Shown here: positions 44,095 to 55,081 of the stretch, one piece after another | How the letters are laid out: the number at the start of each line of letters is the position of its first letter | Numbering within the stretch: position 1 is the first letter of the stretch | Assembly: GCF_022581195.2 (NCBI RefSeq) | Contig: NC_061482.1 | Location: forward strand, 1,984,001-2,048,000 | Length of the DNA: 64,000 bases | Origin: Helicoverpa zea | Taxonomy: Eukaryota > Arthropoda > Insecta > Lepidoptera > Noctuidae | Direction of reading: 5' to 3' | Position numbers and translations under genes: made by a program | Notes under the pieces: generated by a model | Told to the model about the DNA's origin: nothing | What the model saw: the letters and a program-made list of their open reading frames with translations, nothing else | Database searches by the model: none

Positions 44095-44222
44095 CTACAA
44101 AAACTTAAACGTCTGTAACACTTGTCTAAAAAAATTGTGGCTGCAAAATGAACCATATGTCAACGTCATAATCTGCCATTTTTTTAGACAAGTCTTAAAC
44201 TGACGTTTAAAAGTTTTTGTGG
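44095..44222. mobile_element. MITE, second member of the 23709 family
   Basis: CTACAAAAACTTAAACGTCT at the left and, inverted, CCACAAAAACTTTTAAACGT at the right, TA on both sides, with GTCTAAAAAAAT-like inner parts. It is 128 bp. Confidence 0.85.
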
Positions 44223-44229
44223 TAAGACG

Positions 44230-45380
44230 GAAACTGTTTAAAATTTTAACAAGAAATAATAGAAAAAAAAAAAAACAGTTTTAATTTTCCCCTTTTTTAG
44301 TCTTTTAGTAAAAATAATTTGTAACAGATTCCTATGTAAATTCCTTTAAATATCATCATCATCATCATATTTATAATACTAATGTTTAACCAAAAATGTG
44401 CAATGGGTTATACATTGTTTTTTACACGTCCATCACCTACCACCAACTCCCAACTAAATATTGTCCAAACCACGATCCGAACTCACGCCACTTAGAACCA
44501 CAGCCAATCACGCGACCCATTGAACTGTCCTGTGACGTCACCTCTCCCGTCGGAGCGAACAAACGTCAATGCATACATAGTCGCTAGAAGAGGCAATTTT
44601 GGCACATGACAATAGCGCTTGGTACTGACAAGAAAACAAAGGAAAGTCGAGAAACTATAGCACCATTTTACTGTATTGATTAAACTGTGCTGTAGTCTGT
44701 GGCCGCTTCCAATAATTTATTTATCTGTTGTTTGTAAAGTTAGATAGATAGATATTTGATGTTACTAGTATGGGGCTTATGTCAAAATTCTACTCGTACG
44801 CAACTCAATCGATATATTCCCGTAAATTCACAGATAACGTATAAGATATTGTAATAATCTGTGGATCATAGAGAAAATATAAATTAAGTATTTTGAGCCC
44901 AGGATTTTATTTAATTAAAATAAGTATGCCTGGCCTATCAATGAAAAATAAACAAATTTTCCTGTTTGATAATATTTTTAAGCGGCCCTAACGTACAGGT
45001 TTCAAATTTTTTAAATTAACTTTTTATAAGAAACCATTTGCAGTTTCAGTCTTACGCCTTTTTATATGAAAAATGTACATTATTTATTCACTATTCGCCG
45101 TTAAAAACTACATTGAAACCCAACGTTGTGCATATAAACATCTCTTAACATAACTTTGGAAGTGGAGTTTTTAAACTCTTTCAAACTCTTGCATACAGTG
45201 GCTGCCATTTCCAAGTTCTAATGTATCTTCGTCTACTTGACAGTTTCTTGCTTGTCATTTATTTAGCATTTGTACTAAGAACGATGTTTTACGGTATATT
45301 TAGTAAAGTTATGGTAGAAAGACAAATTGAAGTTTTATTCGTGGTAAATTTTGGTATGTTCTATAATATATTATATTAGT
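44230..45380. other. Intron 4 stretch, nothing recognised
   Basis: AT-rich with short (CAT)n and AAAAA tracts. No exon or element with two defined ends is seen. Confidence 0.45.
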
Positions 45381-45386
45381 AAGACG

Positions 45387-45490
45387 CTGGATGCAGGTCG
45401 CCTCCAACAGGTATCTGTGGAGATATAAGGGGGAGGCCTATGTTCAGCAGTGGACTTCCTATGGCTGAGATGATGATGATGATGATGAAA
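45387..45490 (+). mobile_element. LINE 3' tail with (GAT)n end
   Basis: TGGATGCAGGTCGCCTCCAA, GTATCTGTGGAGATATAAGG and GGCCTATGTTCAGCAGTGGA lead to TGGCTGAGATGATGATGATG. This is the 3' tip of a LINE frequent in Lepidoptera; the rest is truncated. A reverse fragment is at 23396. Confidence 0.7.
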
Positions 45491-46007
45491 TTTTGGTAGG
45501 CGAAATTAGTTTATGATGAAAGCAACTCTGTGTGTTTTGCACATTTATCAGATAAAACATATTGTTTGGCGATAGTTACTTAATACATCTACTGTATCAT
45601 CTCACTGGCAATAGTTGTGATTAAAAAGCATTTTCACCCAATTTTCTCTAATTTTCATGATGGTAAAGAGATTATTGACCTCATTAAAAAGCGGATTCAT
45701 AAATTAGCATTACAAATTCCAATACATGGGTATTAATTTTTGTTCATACAAGAACTTCATCAGAGTGAAAGTAATATCGTAGGTCTGGAATCTAATTTAC
45801 TATTATAATAATATCTAGAATATTAAACACCAAACTACGAATTTAAAAACCTGCACAAAACGACAAAAAAAAACGGACGACAGACGCCTGTCTCGTGTTA
45901 GACGTAAAACCGAGAGATAAGCTAGTACCCATATCTACTATAATACTTGACCGTCCCTCTGAGTGCACTTACCCGAGTGACATCATATTATAGAAGATTC
46001 AGATTAA

Positions 46008-46347
46008 GGGTTGGACCACATCTGGCAGCACGGAATCGCATTTGTTCCGCCTATGCTACCACGTATGCTGCCGTTGCGAACGCATGGGTCAGCATACTGC
46101 GAACTGGTGAAACTGATACTGTGAACTGGTGAAAGGATGGGTTAGCATGCCATCGCGCGCTTCAGCATTCCGGAGTCTCCCTGCCGACCATTGCATTTTG
46201 TCCGTGATGCCGATCGCCTCGAGGATTCCGCCGCGTTCTATCGCATTATGCTTTCTGTCTCGTTCTAGCAAACGGCAGTTCTAAGCGACAGAAAGAGAAA
46301 GGGCGACGGAAAAAGGCGATTCCGTGCTACCAGATGTGGTCCAACCC
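46008..46347. mobile_element. MITE, TAA duplication, 33-bp ends (PIF/Harbinger-like)
   Basis: TAA at 46005-46007 and 46348-46350. GGGTTGGACCACATCTGGCA and, reversed, GGGTTGGACCACATCTGGTA begin inverted ends of about 33 bp. The 340-bp interior is non-coding. It belongs with 5281 and 10221 by end motif. Confidence 0.9.
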
Positions 46348-46846
46348 TAAGATTATAAGGCCTTCCATGTAGGTCATATAAAGGGTGTTATATTTCACCC
46401 TTCATCTTAGTTTATCTGACATTGACTTTCTAAGTCATGGGTGGAATAACAATGGGATGGAAAACAAAAGAAGAATGGGTATATTACGACCTAGTTTTCA
46501 AGGTGAGGTAATGGAAAAAAATCCTTCTATCTATGTTTCATATGTAATGAATGCTTAGTGAAAAAAAATTGATCTAATTATTTTAAGGTTTTAAAAAATT
46601 AATTGTTTTGATTTCAACATCAGATTAATGTTTGACTGAAAATGAATAGGTGCCATTAATAGACTTTTGCGTTAAATATATAAAGCTGTTAGGGAGCAAT
46701 ATATTTTTGTCTTTTTCAATCAATTAAAGCTAAAAAGACGTTCACTTTTATACCCAAAACTCTCTTATTTCAAGTCTAGCCCTGTTCAACGACAGCCATA
46801 CTTGCATAATCCACTAAGTATCAGATCAGAACTCGATACTCGCTAC

Positions 46847-47077
46847 TATAGTTCGGCCATTCAGAGAATGCGTTCCTGACACGTCGCGATTGAACTGACG
46901 ACGTAATAACATTCATTGATTATTGATATAATAATGTTGTTTTAATGCTCCTCAATTGTTAAAACGGTAAACAACCAGCAAAAATATTTTTATCGTAACT
47001 GCAACGCCATTGCAAAGTTACGTCGTCAGTTCAATCGCGACGTGTCAGGAACGCATTCTCTGAATGGCCGAACTATA
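46847..47077. mobile_element. MITE with perfect 60-bp terminal inverted repeats
   Basis: The 60 bp from 46847 (TATAGTTCGGCCATTCAGAG) are exactly mirrored in 47018-47077. TATA at both ends makes the exact target duplication (TA or TATA) undecidable. The ~110-bp middle is AT-rich and non-coding. Confidence 0.93.
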
Positions 47078-47811
47078 GGTACTCGATATGCAGCTTCGTA
47101 ACGTCATTTCGTCATGACGTCACTTAAGTCGGGTAACTCGAATGATGGCACGTCTGTTACGTCACTAAGAGTGTAAGGCGTGGTCTTCTTCTTCTTGACG
47201 AGTCGATGGCAACTTAAATTTTGGAGGCCCAATATTTCGCTAGGCATACGGCATTGTAAGGCGTGGTGGCGAGACAATATGAGGAATATTAAATAATAAT
47301 AGTTCAGAGTGTTTTTTCGGGTAATCAGACTGCAGTCTATCTTTTGTCACGAAAGGGATATTTATGAAAGAGCTGGCAAACTACCTATATTTTTTTATAA
47401 TATTGAGAATATATGAATGAGATTTATTAACATAGAGAAATTGAAAAAAAAATATCTCTACATAATATAATCTCTAGACATATGAGATGTTAGTTTTTTT
47501 TTCAGTTTAAACAAATACCGTGGCTGTTGGAAATAGTTTACCGTCAGATTTATTAAAACATCTGGAACTGCTAACTTTCAAAATATTTAATGTGATAGTA
47601 GACAATTTTAAGAAAACTATCATTTATGCTATTGTCGAAAACGAGCCTAAATGGTTCCTGTTTTATTATTCATACATCTAAAATTCATATAATTTTAACT
47701 ATACCACGACACTTCCACACCCTCATAATTTCCTTCAGCGTTGATAAATACTAAAGCATATTAAATAGCTCCGACCTTTTAGGTAGGGTCGTGTGTCCAA
47801 CCCAAGGAGAA

Positions 47812-48115
47812 CAAAATGACTAGCGGAGGTGACATAACGGAAAATAGCCTCAGAAAGTACCGCGCTAAAATGTGGCTGAGCGGAGAAGAACGTTACTGTC
47901 ATCGTTCTTATGGATCTTCTTTGTACCCGACCATTTTTTTGTAATACCAAAAATCGTATCAGATATCTCAAAGAATTCAAAGGCCTCGTTAGTTCACTCG
48001 CAACTGATCGTTTTGGTCATACTCACTGTACGAGTTTGACAAAGAAGAAAGCGCCTGACCTGCTTGCATCATGGCATCTCCGCTCATCTTTCTTTACTCC
48101 ACAGTCCAACCCCAC
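47812..48115 (+). mobile_element. ~300-bp dispersed element with AGCGGAGGTG ends
   Basis: It starts AAAATGACTAGCGGAGGTGA and ends near ATGGCATCTCCGCTCATC; the ends are loosely inverted. The middle contains CCCGACCATTTTTTTGTAAT. A direct-orientation copy is at 54121. Open frames across it have no domain. Confidence 0.7.
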
Positions 48116-48857
48116 TCCCCCCCCCTATTACCGCCCTTCAAACTCCCAGCTAACGTTATAAAGACCATCTGTGTCCAGTTCGGCTTATTTGCAAAATAAA
48201 AAGTAATTTTCTGATTCGAACACGCTTTTTGAACAGTTCACGGTTTAAAGGGTACCGTATTTGAACAATTAATGATTAAAAAAGCGGTTTGGAGACCCAC
48301 GTCAGGGACCTTTCATGTACACATTTTTAGATATTTATACATATAGAACAGTTCCAATTTTCAAACTCACTTTTATCCAATTAAAAAGTCACATTCGCAT
48401 GTCTAATCTTTTACGTTTCCACCAGACCACGGTCCTGAAAAAACCCGAATTTTTGGGAGAGTCTCTTTTGAGCCAACTTTAATGAAATGGTGACACATAA
48501 CCAATTATTTATCTCTGTATATATTATAGACCATTATTTCCAACACACAACAATGATTAACCGCCCTATTTCTCTGTCCAAATCAGTTTAGTCGGTTAAA
48601 CACAAACTCTGGTCCAGTTATGTCCGTAACAACATTTCGCATTGTATAGTGTTTTGGTTACCAAAACCACGACAAACCAGTCTGTGGTTACCTACCACAG
48701 AATTGACGAATGACAAATGATGGTTATTTTTTGTCATAAGTAGTAATTGCTGTGTGTAAAATGCCGTTTAAATTCACAATTGATTTTATTATCTTTTGTT
48801 TTCCTATTATACAAGCTTTAGTTCACAGGAGCAATAAACGTTAACCGTTATAATTGC

Positions 48858-49020
48858 ATGAAATGGTGATTTCAAACTTTAAAGTCCAGGTTTCGTCAAG
48901 ATGATTTCATTCACTTTCCACCAATGTTCAGGACATTTTAGAAGGAAAACTATACATACATACATAGATATATTACAGTAGTACTTGCCTAACCTGAAAT
49001 CGAATCCGCACCGAGCCATC
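48858..49020 (-). mobile_element. SINE family C fragment, reverse
   Basis: AATGGTGATTTCAAACTTTA, GTCCAGGTTTCGTCAAGATG and ACCTGAAATCGAATCC follow the order of the copy at 3542. The head is missing. Confidence 0.6.
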
Positions 49021-49029
49021 AAGACTAAT

Positions 49030-49980
49030 ATCTGTTTAGTGCAATTTAAATTCCATAAATAATCTACGAACTTACTCATTCAGTAATTCATCAAAAAATC
49101 ATTAAATACCTTCAAAAGTTCAATACCGCATTTAGTGGTTGGCTAAAACGAGTGCCAGGCATTATTTTTTTTTACAGATATAATTTTAAACATTATTTGA
49201 AGGCTGATTTAAGCCATTATTTAATACTATTTAATAGACACAATTTCTCAAATTTCATATTAAATGTATTACTTTAATGACACAAACGACCTGCAAACAT
49301 CATGTTAGCATATTGTTCCGTGAAAGAGGGTGTGCCAAGGTTTAGAGAAGGCACTTCCATAGAATAGATAACTGCTTTACTAACTGTAATTTACGATACT
49401 ATGATAACATTGCACTATTATTTAAAGTGCAATTTACGTTAATAGATCATAATAATCGGAGCATCAATTTATTCGCAATTTTCATGTATTTTTTATTTCT
49501 CTCGATTGTATCAAGCATGATAAATAATATTATAAAATGACTTTTGAATTCGTGTAAATCAAAACAAATAAATAAAATTTATGAACCAGTAAGAAAATGA
49601 AAAGTGAAATTAGACTCTTACATTATATAATATATAATTAGAATCTTACATGTAATCGTACAAAAAATAACATCTGTACCTACTTACTGATAAAACAATT
49701 TATTAGGCACACTGATTGATCCAGTTTATGCTCAAACATACTAAAAATACACATAATCAGAACCTAAAATTACACCAATTTGAGCACGATTTCCATGACA
49801 CAAGGTACCTATGCTCAAACAAAATAAAAAACAGTTGGCAGTCGGTCTTTTACCGCAATCTTAGGTCTAGACTCTACCAAAGCAAAGCAACAAGATAAGC
49901 GAAGCGGAAAAGTTTTTAAATCGCCAATAATATTTCTCCATTCAGTGATACTACTAAGTGGGCGAAGATAAGATGTTTGA
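49030..49980. other. Intron 4 stretch, nothing recognised
   Basis: AT-rich with no exon, SINE or TIR element recognised. Confidence 0.45.
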
Positions 49981-49984
49981 ATAT

Positions 49985-50222
49985 TATCTCCCGAGCCTTT
50001 TTCCCAACTATGTTTTGGGTCGGCTTCCAGTCTTACTGGATTCAGCTGAGTACCAATGCTTTGCAAGGAGCGACTGCCTATCTGACCTCATCAACCCAGT
50101 TACCCGGGCAACCCAATACTCCTTGATAAGACTGGTGTCAGACTTACTGGCTTCTGACTACACGTACCAACTGCCTAGGACGTCCAATGATTGCCGGGAC
50201 TTACTGTTTAACGTGCCCTCCA
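49985..50222 (-). mobile_element. SINE family A, 5'-truncated, reverse
   Basis: CCGAGCCTTTTTCCCAACTA, GGCTTCCAGTCTTACTGGAT, CTATCTGACCTCATCAACCC, GGTGTCAGACTTACTGGCTT and TTAACGTGCCCTCC identify about 240 bp of the body. No clear target duplication. Confidence 0.82.
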
Positions 50223-50229
50223 GGTTTCA

Positions 50230-51695
50230 TTTCGGATATATGTACTTTAGTTAATTTTATTTGATTTATTTATGCAAATAATTCGTTGTATAGAAAATAG
50301 TGTAGTCTGGGTCTGATTGTGATTGCAATCACGGACGGGAGCATATTGCTCATTCAGAAATATTCACGGCATGTAGACAATTAAATATTTTATTCAGAAG
50401 CTGTATGTATTATGGTAGAACCATGTCGGTACGTGATGTAAGGGTAGATAGCAGAAAACGTTATGTAATGAATATCAATTATAAACAAATATTTTCTTTC
50501 ATCTATGTTTGTCATTAACTTTGAATAGGTTAAATGAGTTTGAACTAGAATAGTTTCCTACAAAATATCTAGGCAGTTTAAATAAATTACAGTTTACAAA
50601 AATAAATAAGCACAGAAAACAACAGTTTTTTTCTTAGCCTTCTTCAGTCTTCTTCAGTTTTTTTCTTAGGGCAAAGGCTTCTTTAGTGCACCTCCACACC
50701 TCTTGATCTAAAAAAAAATATAAAAAAATGATGCAATTAAATTAACATAGATCAATAACCCATAACACATACTTGCATAGAAAACTAAACACCTCAGTTT
50801 CCTTAATATTGCATCGTGCAAGCTTAATTGCCTTATACTTACTCGATTTTCTTACACCTAAGAATCACTAAGCTAGACTTAAAACGACTTTACAGCTACC
50901 AACTACATACAAAAGAGATTCATCCGTAACATGCGTTCAGCTTATCGGATTATCGATATAAAATCGACTACTAGCATCGAGAACTCGATATAAAATCGAG
51001 TACTGGCATCGAGTACTCGAGTGACTTCAAGCGTCCCTTTCAATCGGTTTACAAAGGCTCGAACAATTTGAACAGAAATACCTACGTGTGTTATATCGTG
51101 GTGAGAGCTCGTTCACGTTAAAATGTGACCAAATACTGTGACTTTTTAAAGTTATACGTGCTCTTTAGTTTGTAAAAGTTTAATGTTGGAAAGCATTCAG
51201 CAGGTATTTTTCTTTTTTGGGAGATAGTTTGTTAACAATCCCAAATCTTCTAACATACATTGTTGGCCATCATCCACTAGCTTTGAACAAATGAAAGTCT
51301 ATGCATCCTTTAGAAATGATAACCAGTTTTAAAGCCTAATAAATAATCTAATATAAATAACCAACTGTTGAACAGGAGCTCGGTTTTTACGCTCGACACT
51401 TAACTTTCATAATCACAAAAAAAAAACCTATATTGGTTGTTATTGTTTGAACGTGTATGGCCCCTTAGGGAAAACAGCTAAAGTTACAAAACATGTCATT
51501 ATGGAAACGCCGTAAGTCAAATACCTAACATAATTTTATTGTGCTAAACTTTAGAGCGTTTCCTCCAAACAGTCGATAAAATTGGCAGTTTGACATTGAA
51601 GGCACCTTCAGCTTTATATCGCTATTTATGATTTCTTTATAAATATAAAATTCTGAATTTAAGTTAGGTACTTTTTTTTAACGACGTCAAAAATC
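50230..51695. other. Intron 4 stretch, nothing recognised
   Basis: AT-rich. Around 50945-51020 there is a local repeat of ATCGATATAAAATCGA-type and ATCGAGTACT-type palindromes. No exon is supported. Confidence 0.45.
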
Positions 51696-51699
51696 ATCA

Positions 51700-51835
51700 A
51701 ATGACCGGGTCCCGCTGTGGGTTAGCAGCGGTGAGGGAGTGTCAGACACTTACTGACTAAAACTGTCGAGTTCCGTCGTAGGCCTTTTATGTACCAGGGC
51801 CGCGGTAACTCTTTCGAACAGTCCCGCAGCCCAGG
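51700..51835 (-). repeat. Dispersed repeat, uninterrupted copy of the one at 23622
   Basis: GGGTCCCGCTGTGGGTTAGC, GAGGGAGTGTCAGACACTTA, GTAGGCCTTTTATGTACCAG and CTCTTTCGAACAGTCCCGCA. It shows the original join that the MITE at 23709 interrupts in the other copy. Confidence 0.8.
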
Positions 51836-52046
51836 CAGACTTAAGTTAGGTACTTGGTTATATTTAAGTATATCTGAATGATGTACTTAGAATTGTCACT
51901 AAGGTCAATCAATCATTAACTTTGACCATTAACTGACATGATGATGATGAAGGGTAAAAAGTATTTACCCTTGAACGACAGTCAATATAATGTCATTTGT
52001 AATATTTCGTTTTTCAATAATCTCACTGAGTACATTACTAGTTTAC

Positions 52047-52317
52047 TTTTTTAGGGTTCCGTACCCAAAGGGTAAAACGGGACCCTATTGTTTTCGCTCC
52101 TCTGTCCGTCCGTCTGTCACCAGGCTGTATCTCATGAACCGTAATAGAGAGTTGACATTTTCACAGATGACGTATTTCTGTTGCCGCTATAACGACAAAT
52201 ACTGAAAATTAGAATAAAATAAATATTTTGGGGGGCGCCCATATAACAAACGCGATTTTTTTGCTCTGGTACGGAACCCTTCGTGCGCGAGTCCGACTCA
52301 CACTTGGCCGGTTTTTC
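52047..52317 (-). repeat. Dispersed GGACGGACGGAC repeat, complete copy, reverse
   Basis: It runs from GGTTCCGTACCCAAAGGGTA to ACTCACACTTGGCCGGTTTT. Subterminal AGGGTTCCGTACC and GGTACGGAACCCT are exact inverted copies. It contains the TTGTTGCCGCTATAACG part present at 596 but missing at 11889. Confidence 0.85.
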
Positions 52318-52319
52318 AT

Positions 52320-52770
52320 ATTCTTATTCGTATTTTCACGATTTCTAGTATTGTGATTGGTTATTATTATTTTGTTCAACCAATAGGATCAGTGAGTTTT
52401 CATCAAGAATTCTCTAGTAAAATTGGTATTACTACTAAGTCGAGTAGATAATATTAAGCTTATATTGTTTTCTTAATTTAGTATGAAAACCAAAACAATA
52501 GTTTGTGTTTGTTTGAAGTTTAACGAAAACATAATATTCCTTGTAATATGAAAAACGTACATAATGTGTAATTTCGCATACATTAGCATTAATCTGCTTG
52601 TATAAGAGCTTGTGGTTAATTATCAACCATACGGTTCGATCCATCATGAGGTTAAACAATGCTTGACATGAGTATCTCATCTCGTACGATCAAGTTCCAT
52701 AGTGTTTCAAAGATCACGGTAAATTAGTGGGCCCGTTCGTGTGATGTTAGGGGTAGTAAGAAATTAGAAA
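52320..52770. other. Intron 4 stretch, nothing recognised
   Basis: AT-rich; an antisense 81-codon frame has no family resemblance. No element ends are seen. Confidence 0.45.
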
Positions 52771-52775
52771 ATTTG

Positions 52776-52925
52776 ACAACCAGTCTTACCAAGGAGTATC
52801 GGGTTGGCCCGGGTAACTGGGTTGAGGAGGTCAGATAGGCAGTCGCACTGGTACTCAGCTGCATTTAGTTACGGTGGAAGCCGACCTCAACATAGTTGGG
52901 AAAAGGCTCTGGAGATGATGATGTC
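52776..52925 (+). mobile_element. SINE family A 3' part, forward
   Basis: GACAACCAGTCTTACCAAGG, GTAACTGGGTTGAGGAGGTC, AGATAGGCAGTCGCACTGGT and the terminus GGCTCTGGAGATGATGATG. It is 5'-truncated and lies about 255 bp before exon 5. Confidence 0.82.
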
Positions 52926-53179
52926 TGCTCACATTTAAAGGCATAACATAAAAATAAAATGTTAATGTGTTTTGATGGTAGGGACTTCATGTTCTGAAAA
53001 TGTATCTTCCTTCCTTTCTGTGGGAAAATGGTGGGAAAAGAACAGGCAGATAAAACCATAGCTTTTTTTTTACTTCTGTCTAAAAGAGTTTGATAGGTAC
53101 ATATAGATTGACAATTGGCCCGTACCCCACACACTCATTCTCTTGACAGTCAAAACTAACCACCACTTTTCTTCCCCAG

Positions 53180-53388
53180 GCAAACCCCCAGACATCATGG
53201 CCTTCGGGATCACGCTCCTCATGATGATGGTCCTAGTAGCAGGAGTACGAAAATCCCTGTTCTTCAACAACCTGCTGAACGCCATCAACCTTACCATCTG
53301 GGTGTTCATCATGACCGCTGGCCTGTTCTACATAGACGTCTCTAACTGGACGGAGCATAACGGATTCTTGCCATATGGATGGAGTGGA
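53180..53388 (+). CDS. CAT transporter exon 5 (TM4-TM5 and extracellular loop)
   Basis: The exon is 209 bp with CTTCCCCAG before and GTGAGT after; it enters in phase 1 and leaves in phase 0. It encodes KPPDIMAFGITLLMMMVLVA, then a short basic turn (GVRKS), an N-rich amphipathic stretch (FFNNLLNAINL) and a second membrane helix (TIWVFIMTAGLFYI), ending with the loop SNWTEHNGFLPYGWSG. The NW-x-x-x-G-F-P-G-SG loop is family-typical and matches the SLC7A4 arrangement, where the loop is short. The sequence NWT is a possible N-glycosylation site if this loop faces outside. Confidence 0.94.
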
Positions 53389-53835
53389 GTGAGTATTTAT
53401 TTTGTTTAACTAGCTTCTTGTAATAGTCCTATGGTAATTGGGAATTTCGTGTGCTCCTGAATAGAGAGTAGACCAAATAGACCATAGTCTTCATCGATAC
53501 GTGAGCTATTATTTAAGACTGGATGTTTTTTTTAATCAGTCCCAGCTGTGCGGGGATTTCTTCTGACATTAGCGAGTTCAAGTAAATAAATTAGCAAACA
53601 TTTCAGCTAATATAAAAATATCACACAATAATATCGCACCATTAAATAGATTGATATTTTATACCAACTGTGGTGAATGGGAGTAGAAATCAAGGAACAA
53701 GATTTGCTGGATGATGATGCTGGGGTCTTAGTCTGATATTGCTGACACACGATATACAAAATGTATCATATGTACACATAAACGTCTCCCAAAGCCATTA
53801 AATTCTAAAAGCCACATATTTCAAACACTGCAAAC

Positions 53836-53978
53836 TGTTAGTAGGCCGATAGCTGGGTCGGGCTCATAAAACCTATCGAGATGATGGCAGTGAGATATTT
53901 GATTGGATTACGATTACCTCCAAATAAACTGTCAACCAACTATCAGCCGCCAATTTAATCTGCAACGTACAAGAATTT
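53836..53978. mobile_element. MITE with ACTGCAAACTGTTAGT-type ends
   Basis: CACTGCAAACTGTTAGTAGG with CCGATAGCTGGGTCGG at the left is loosely mirrored by CCAACTATCAGCCGCCAATT and ATCTGCAACGT at the right. Related sequences occur at 6540, 27455 and throughout 55082-55830. Confidence 0.55.
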
Positions 53979-54120
53979 ATTACTGCTAACCTCACCACCA
54001 CATATTAAAATAAAAACTTCAACTACACTTAACAATTTTACTTGAAACGTTGTCACTCCGTGTGGTTTTAACAGACAATAACTCAGGTACTATGTTAAGC
54101 AATACCTCTAGAACATGGAG

Positions 54121-54425
54121 AAAAAAATGACTAGCGGAGGTGCCATAACGGAGAATCTCCTAAGAAAGTAGCGCGCCAAAATGCGGGTGTGCGGGGAACG
54201 AGGAACGTTACTGTCCTCGCTCTTATTAGCTTTCTTTGGACCCGACCATTTTTTTGTAATACCAAGAAATCCTTTATAGATGTCGCAAAGAACCCAAACC
54301 CTACGTCAATTCACTCGTAAGTTATCGTTTTCTTCAAGCCCACCGTAATTTGACCTAAACGAAGGCGCGTGACCTAGCTGATATGGTATCTCCGCTTATC
54401 TTTCCTTACTCCGTGCTCTAGACTA
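54121..54425 (+). mobile_element. Second copy of the AGCGGAGGTG element
   Basis: ATGACTAGCGGAGGTGCCAT, GAACGTTACTGTCCTCGCTC, CCCGACCATTTTTTTGTAAT and TATCTCCGCTTATCTTTCCT match 47812-48115 block by block in the same orientation. Confidence 0.75.
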
Positions 54426-55080
54426 ATAACCACTCCGTGATCCTGGTTTTAAACTTGCAGGTGACTTTAGTTGTGTCAAAGGCATATTCTGCTATCAACT
54501 TGGAACTCGCATACCTTCTGGTGTTTCATTTTAACTTGTAGGAGATTTTAAAGTGAAATTCTACATGGATATCAGAGTCTTGTTATAATATATTTCGCAT
54601 TTACTAAGGTATTTTTGGTTATTATCAATTTAGAAACTATTCCGTGATCCCGGATAAAGTAACCTGTAGCTTTCTCAATCGAATCGAAATCTAAGAAAGA
54701 TTATTTTTAATCGGTTCTGTAGCTCTTAAGATTATAGCTCGTTCAAGAAAGCAAACAAGCTTTTCAGCTTTATAATATTAGTTCAATATATCTATTCTTT
54801 ATCTATTCCTAGCCAATTTCGTTATTTAACTCACCATCCCAAAATATCCACCCTTACATTAATAGAAACTCTGTAAAAGCCACTAAATTGAAATGCAAAA
54901 GCTATCCAACTTCAGCCAGAACTAAAGCAGTAACAATTGTCAAAGTGCAATGCAGGTCACCTCGATTTGTTTTCAAACTGGATCAAATGTTCATTTATTC
55001 CCTATCTTTGGTTTCCATTCTAAAAAGACAACGGACCCAAAGTTTGCTGGAGCTAGTTTTTATCGCAACCTAGACTGAAT
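54426..55080. other. Intron 5 stretch, one worn repeat
   Basis: 54600-54790 resembles a dispersed repeat ending (TTTTCAGCTTTATAATATTA). No exon is supported. Confidence 0.4.
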
Positions 55081-55081
55081 T

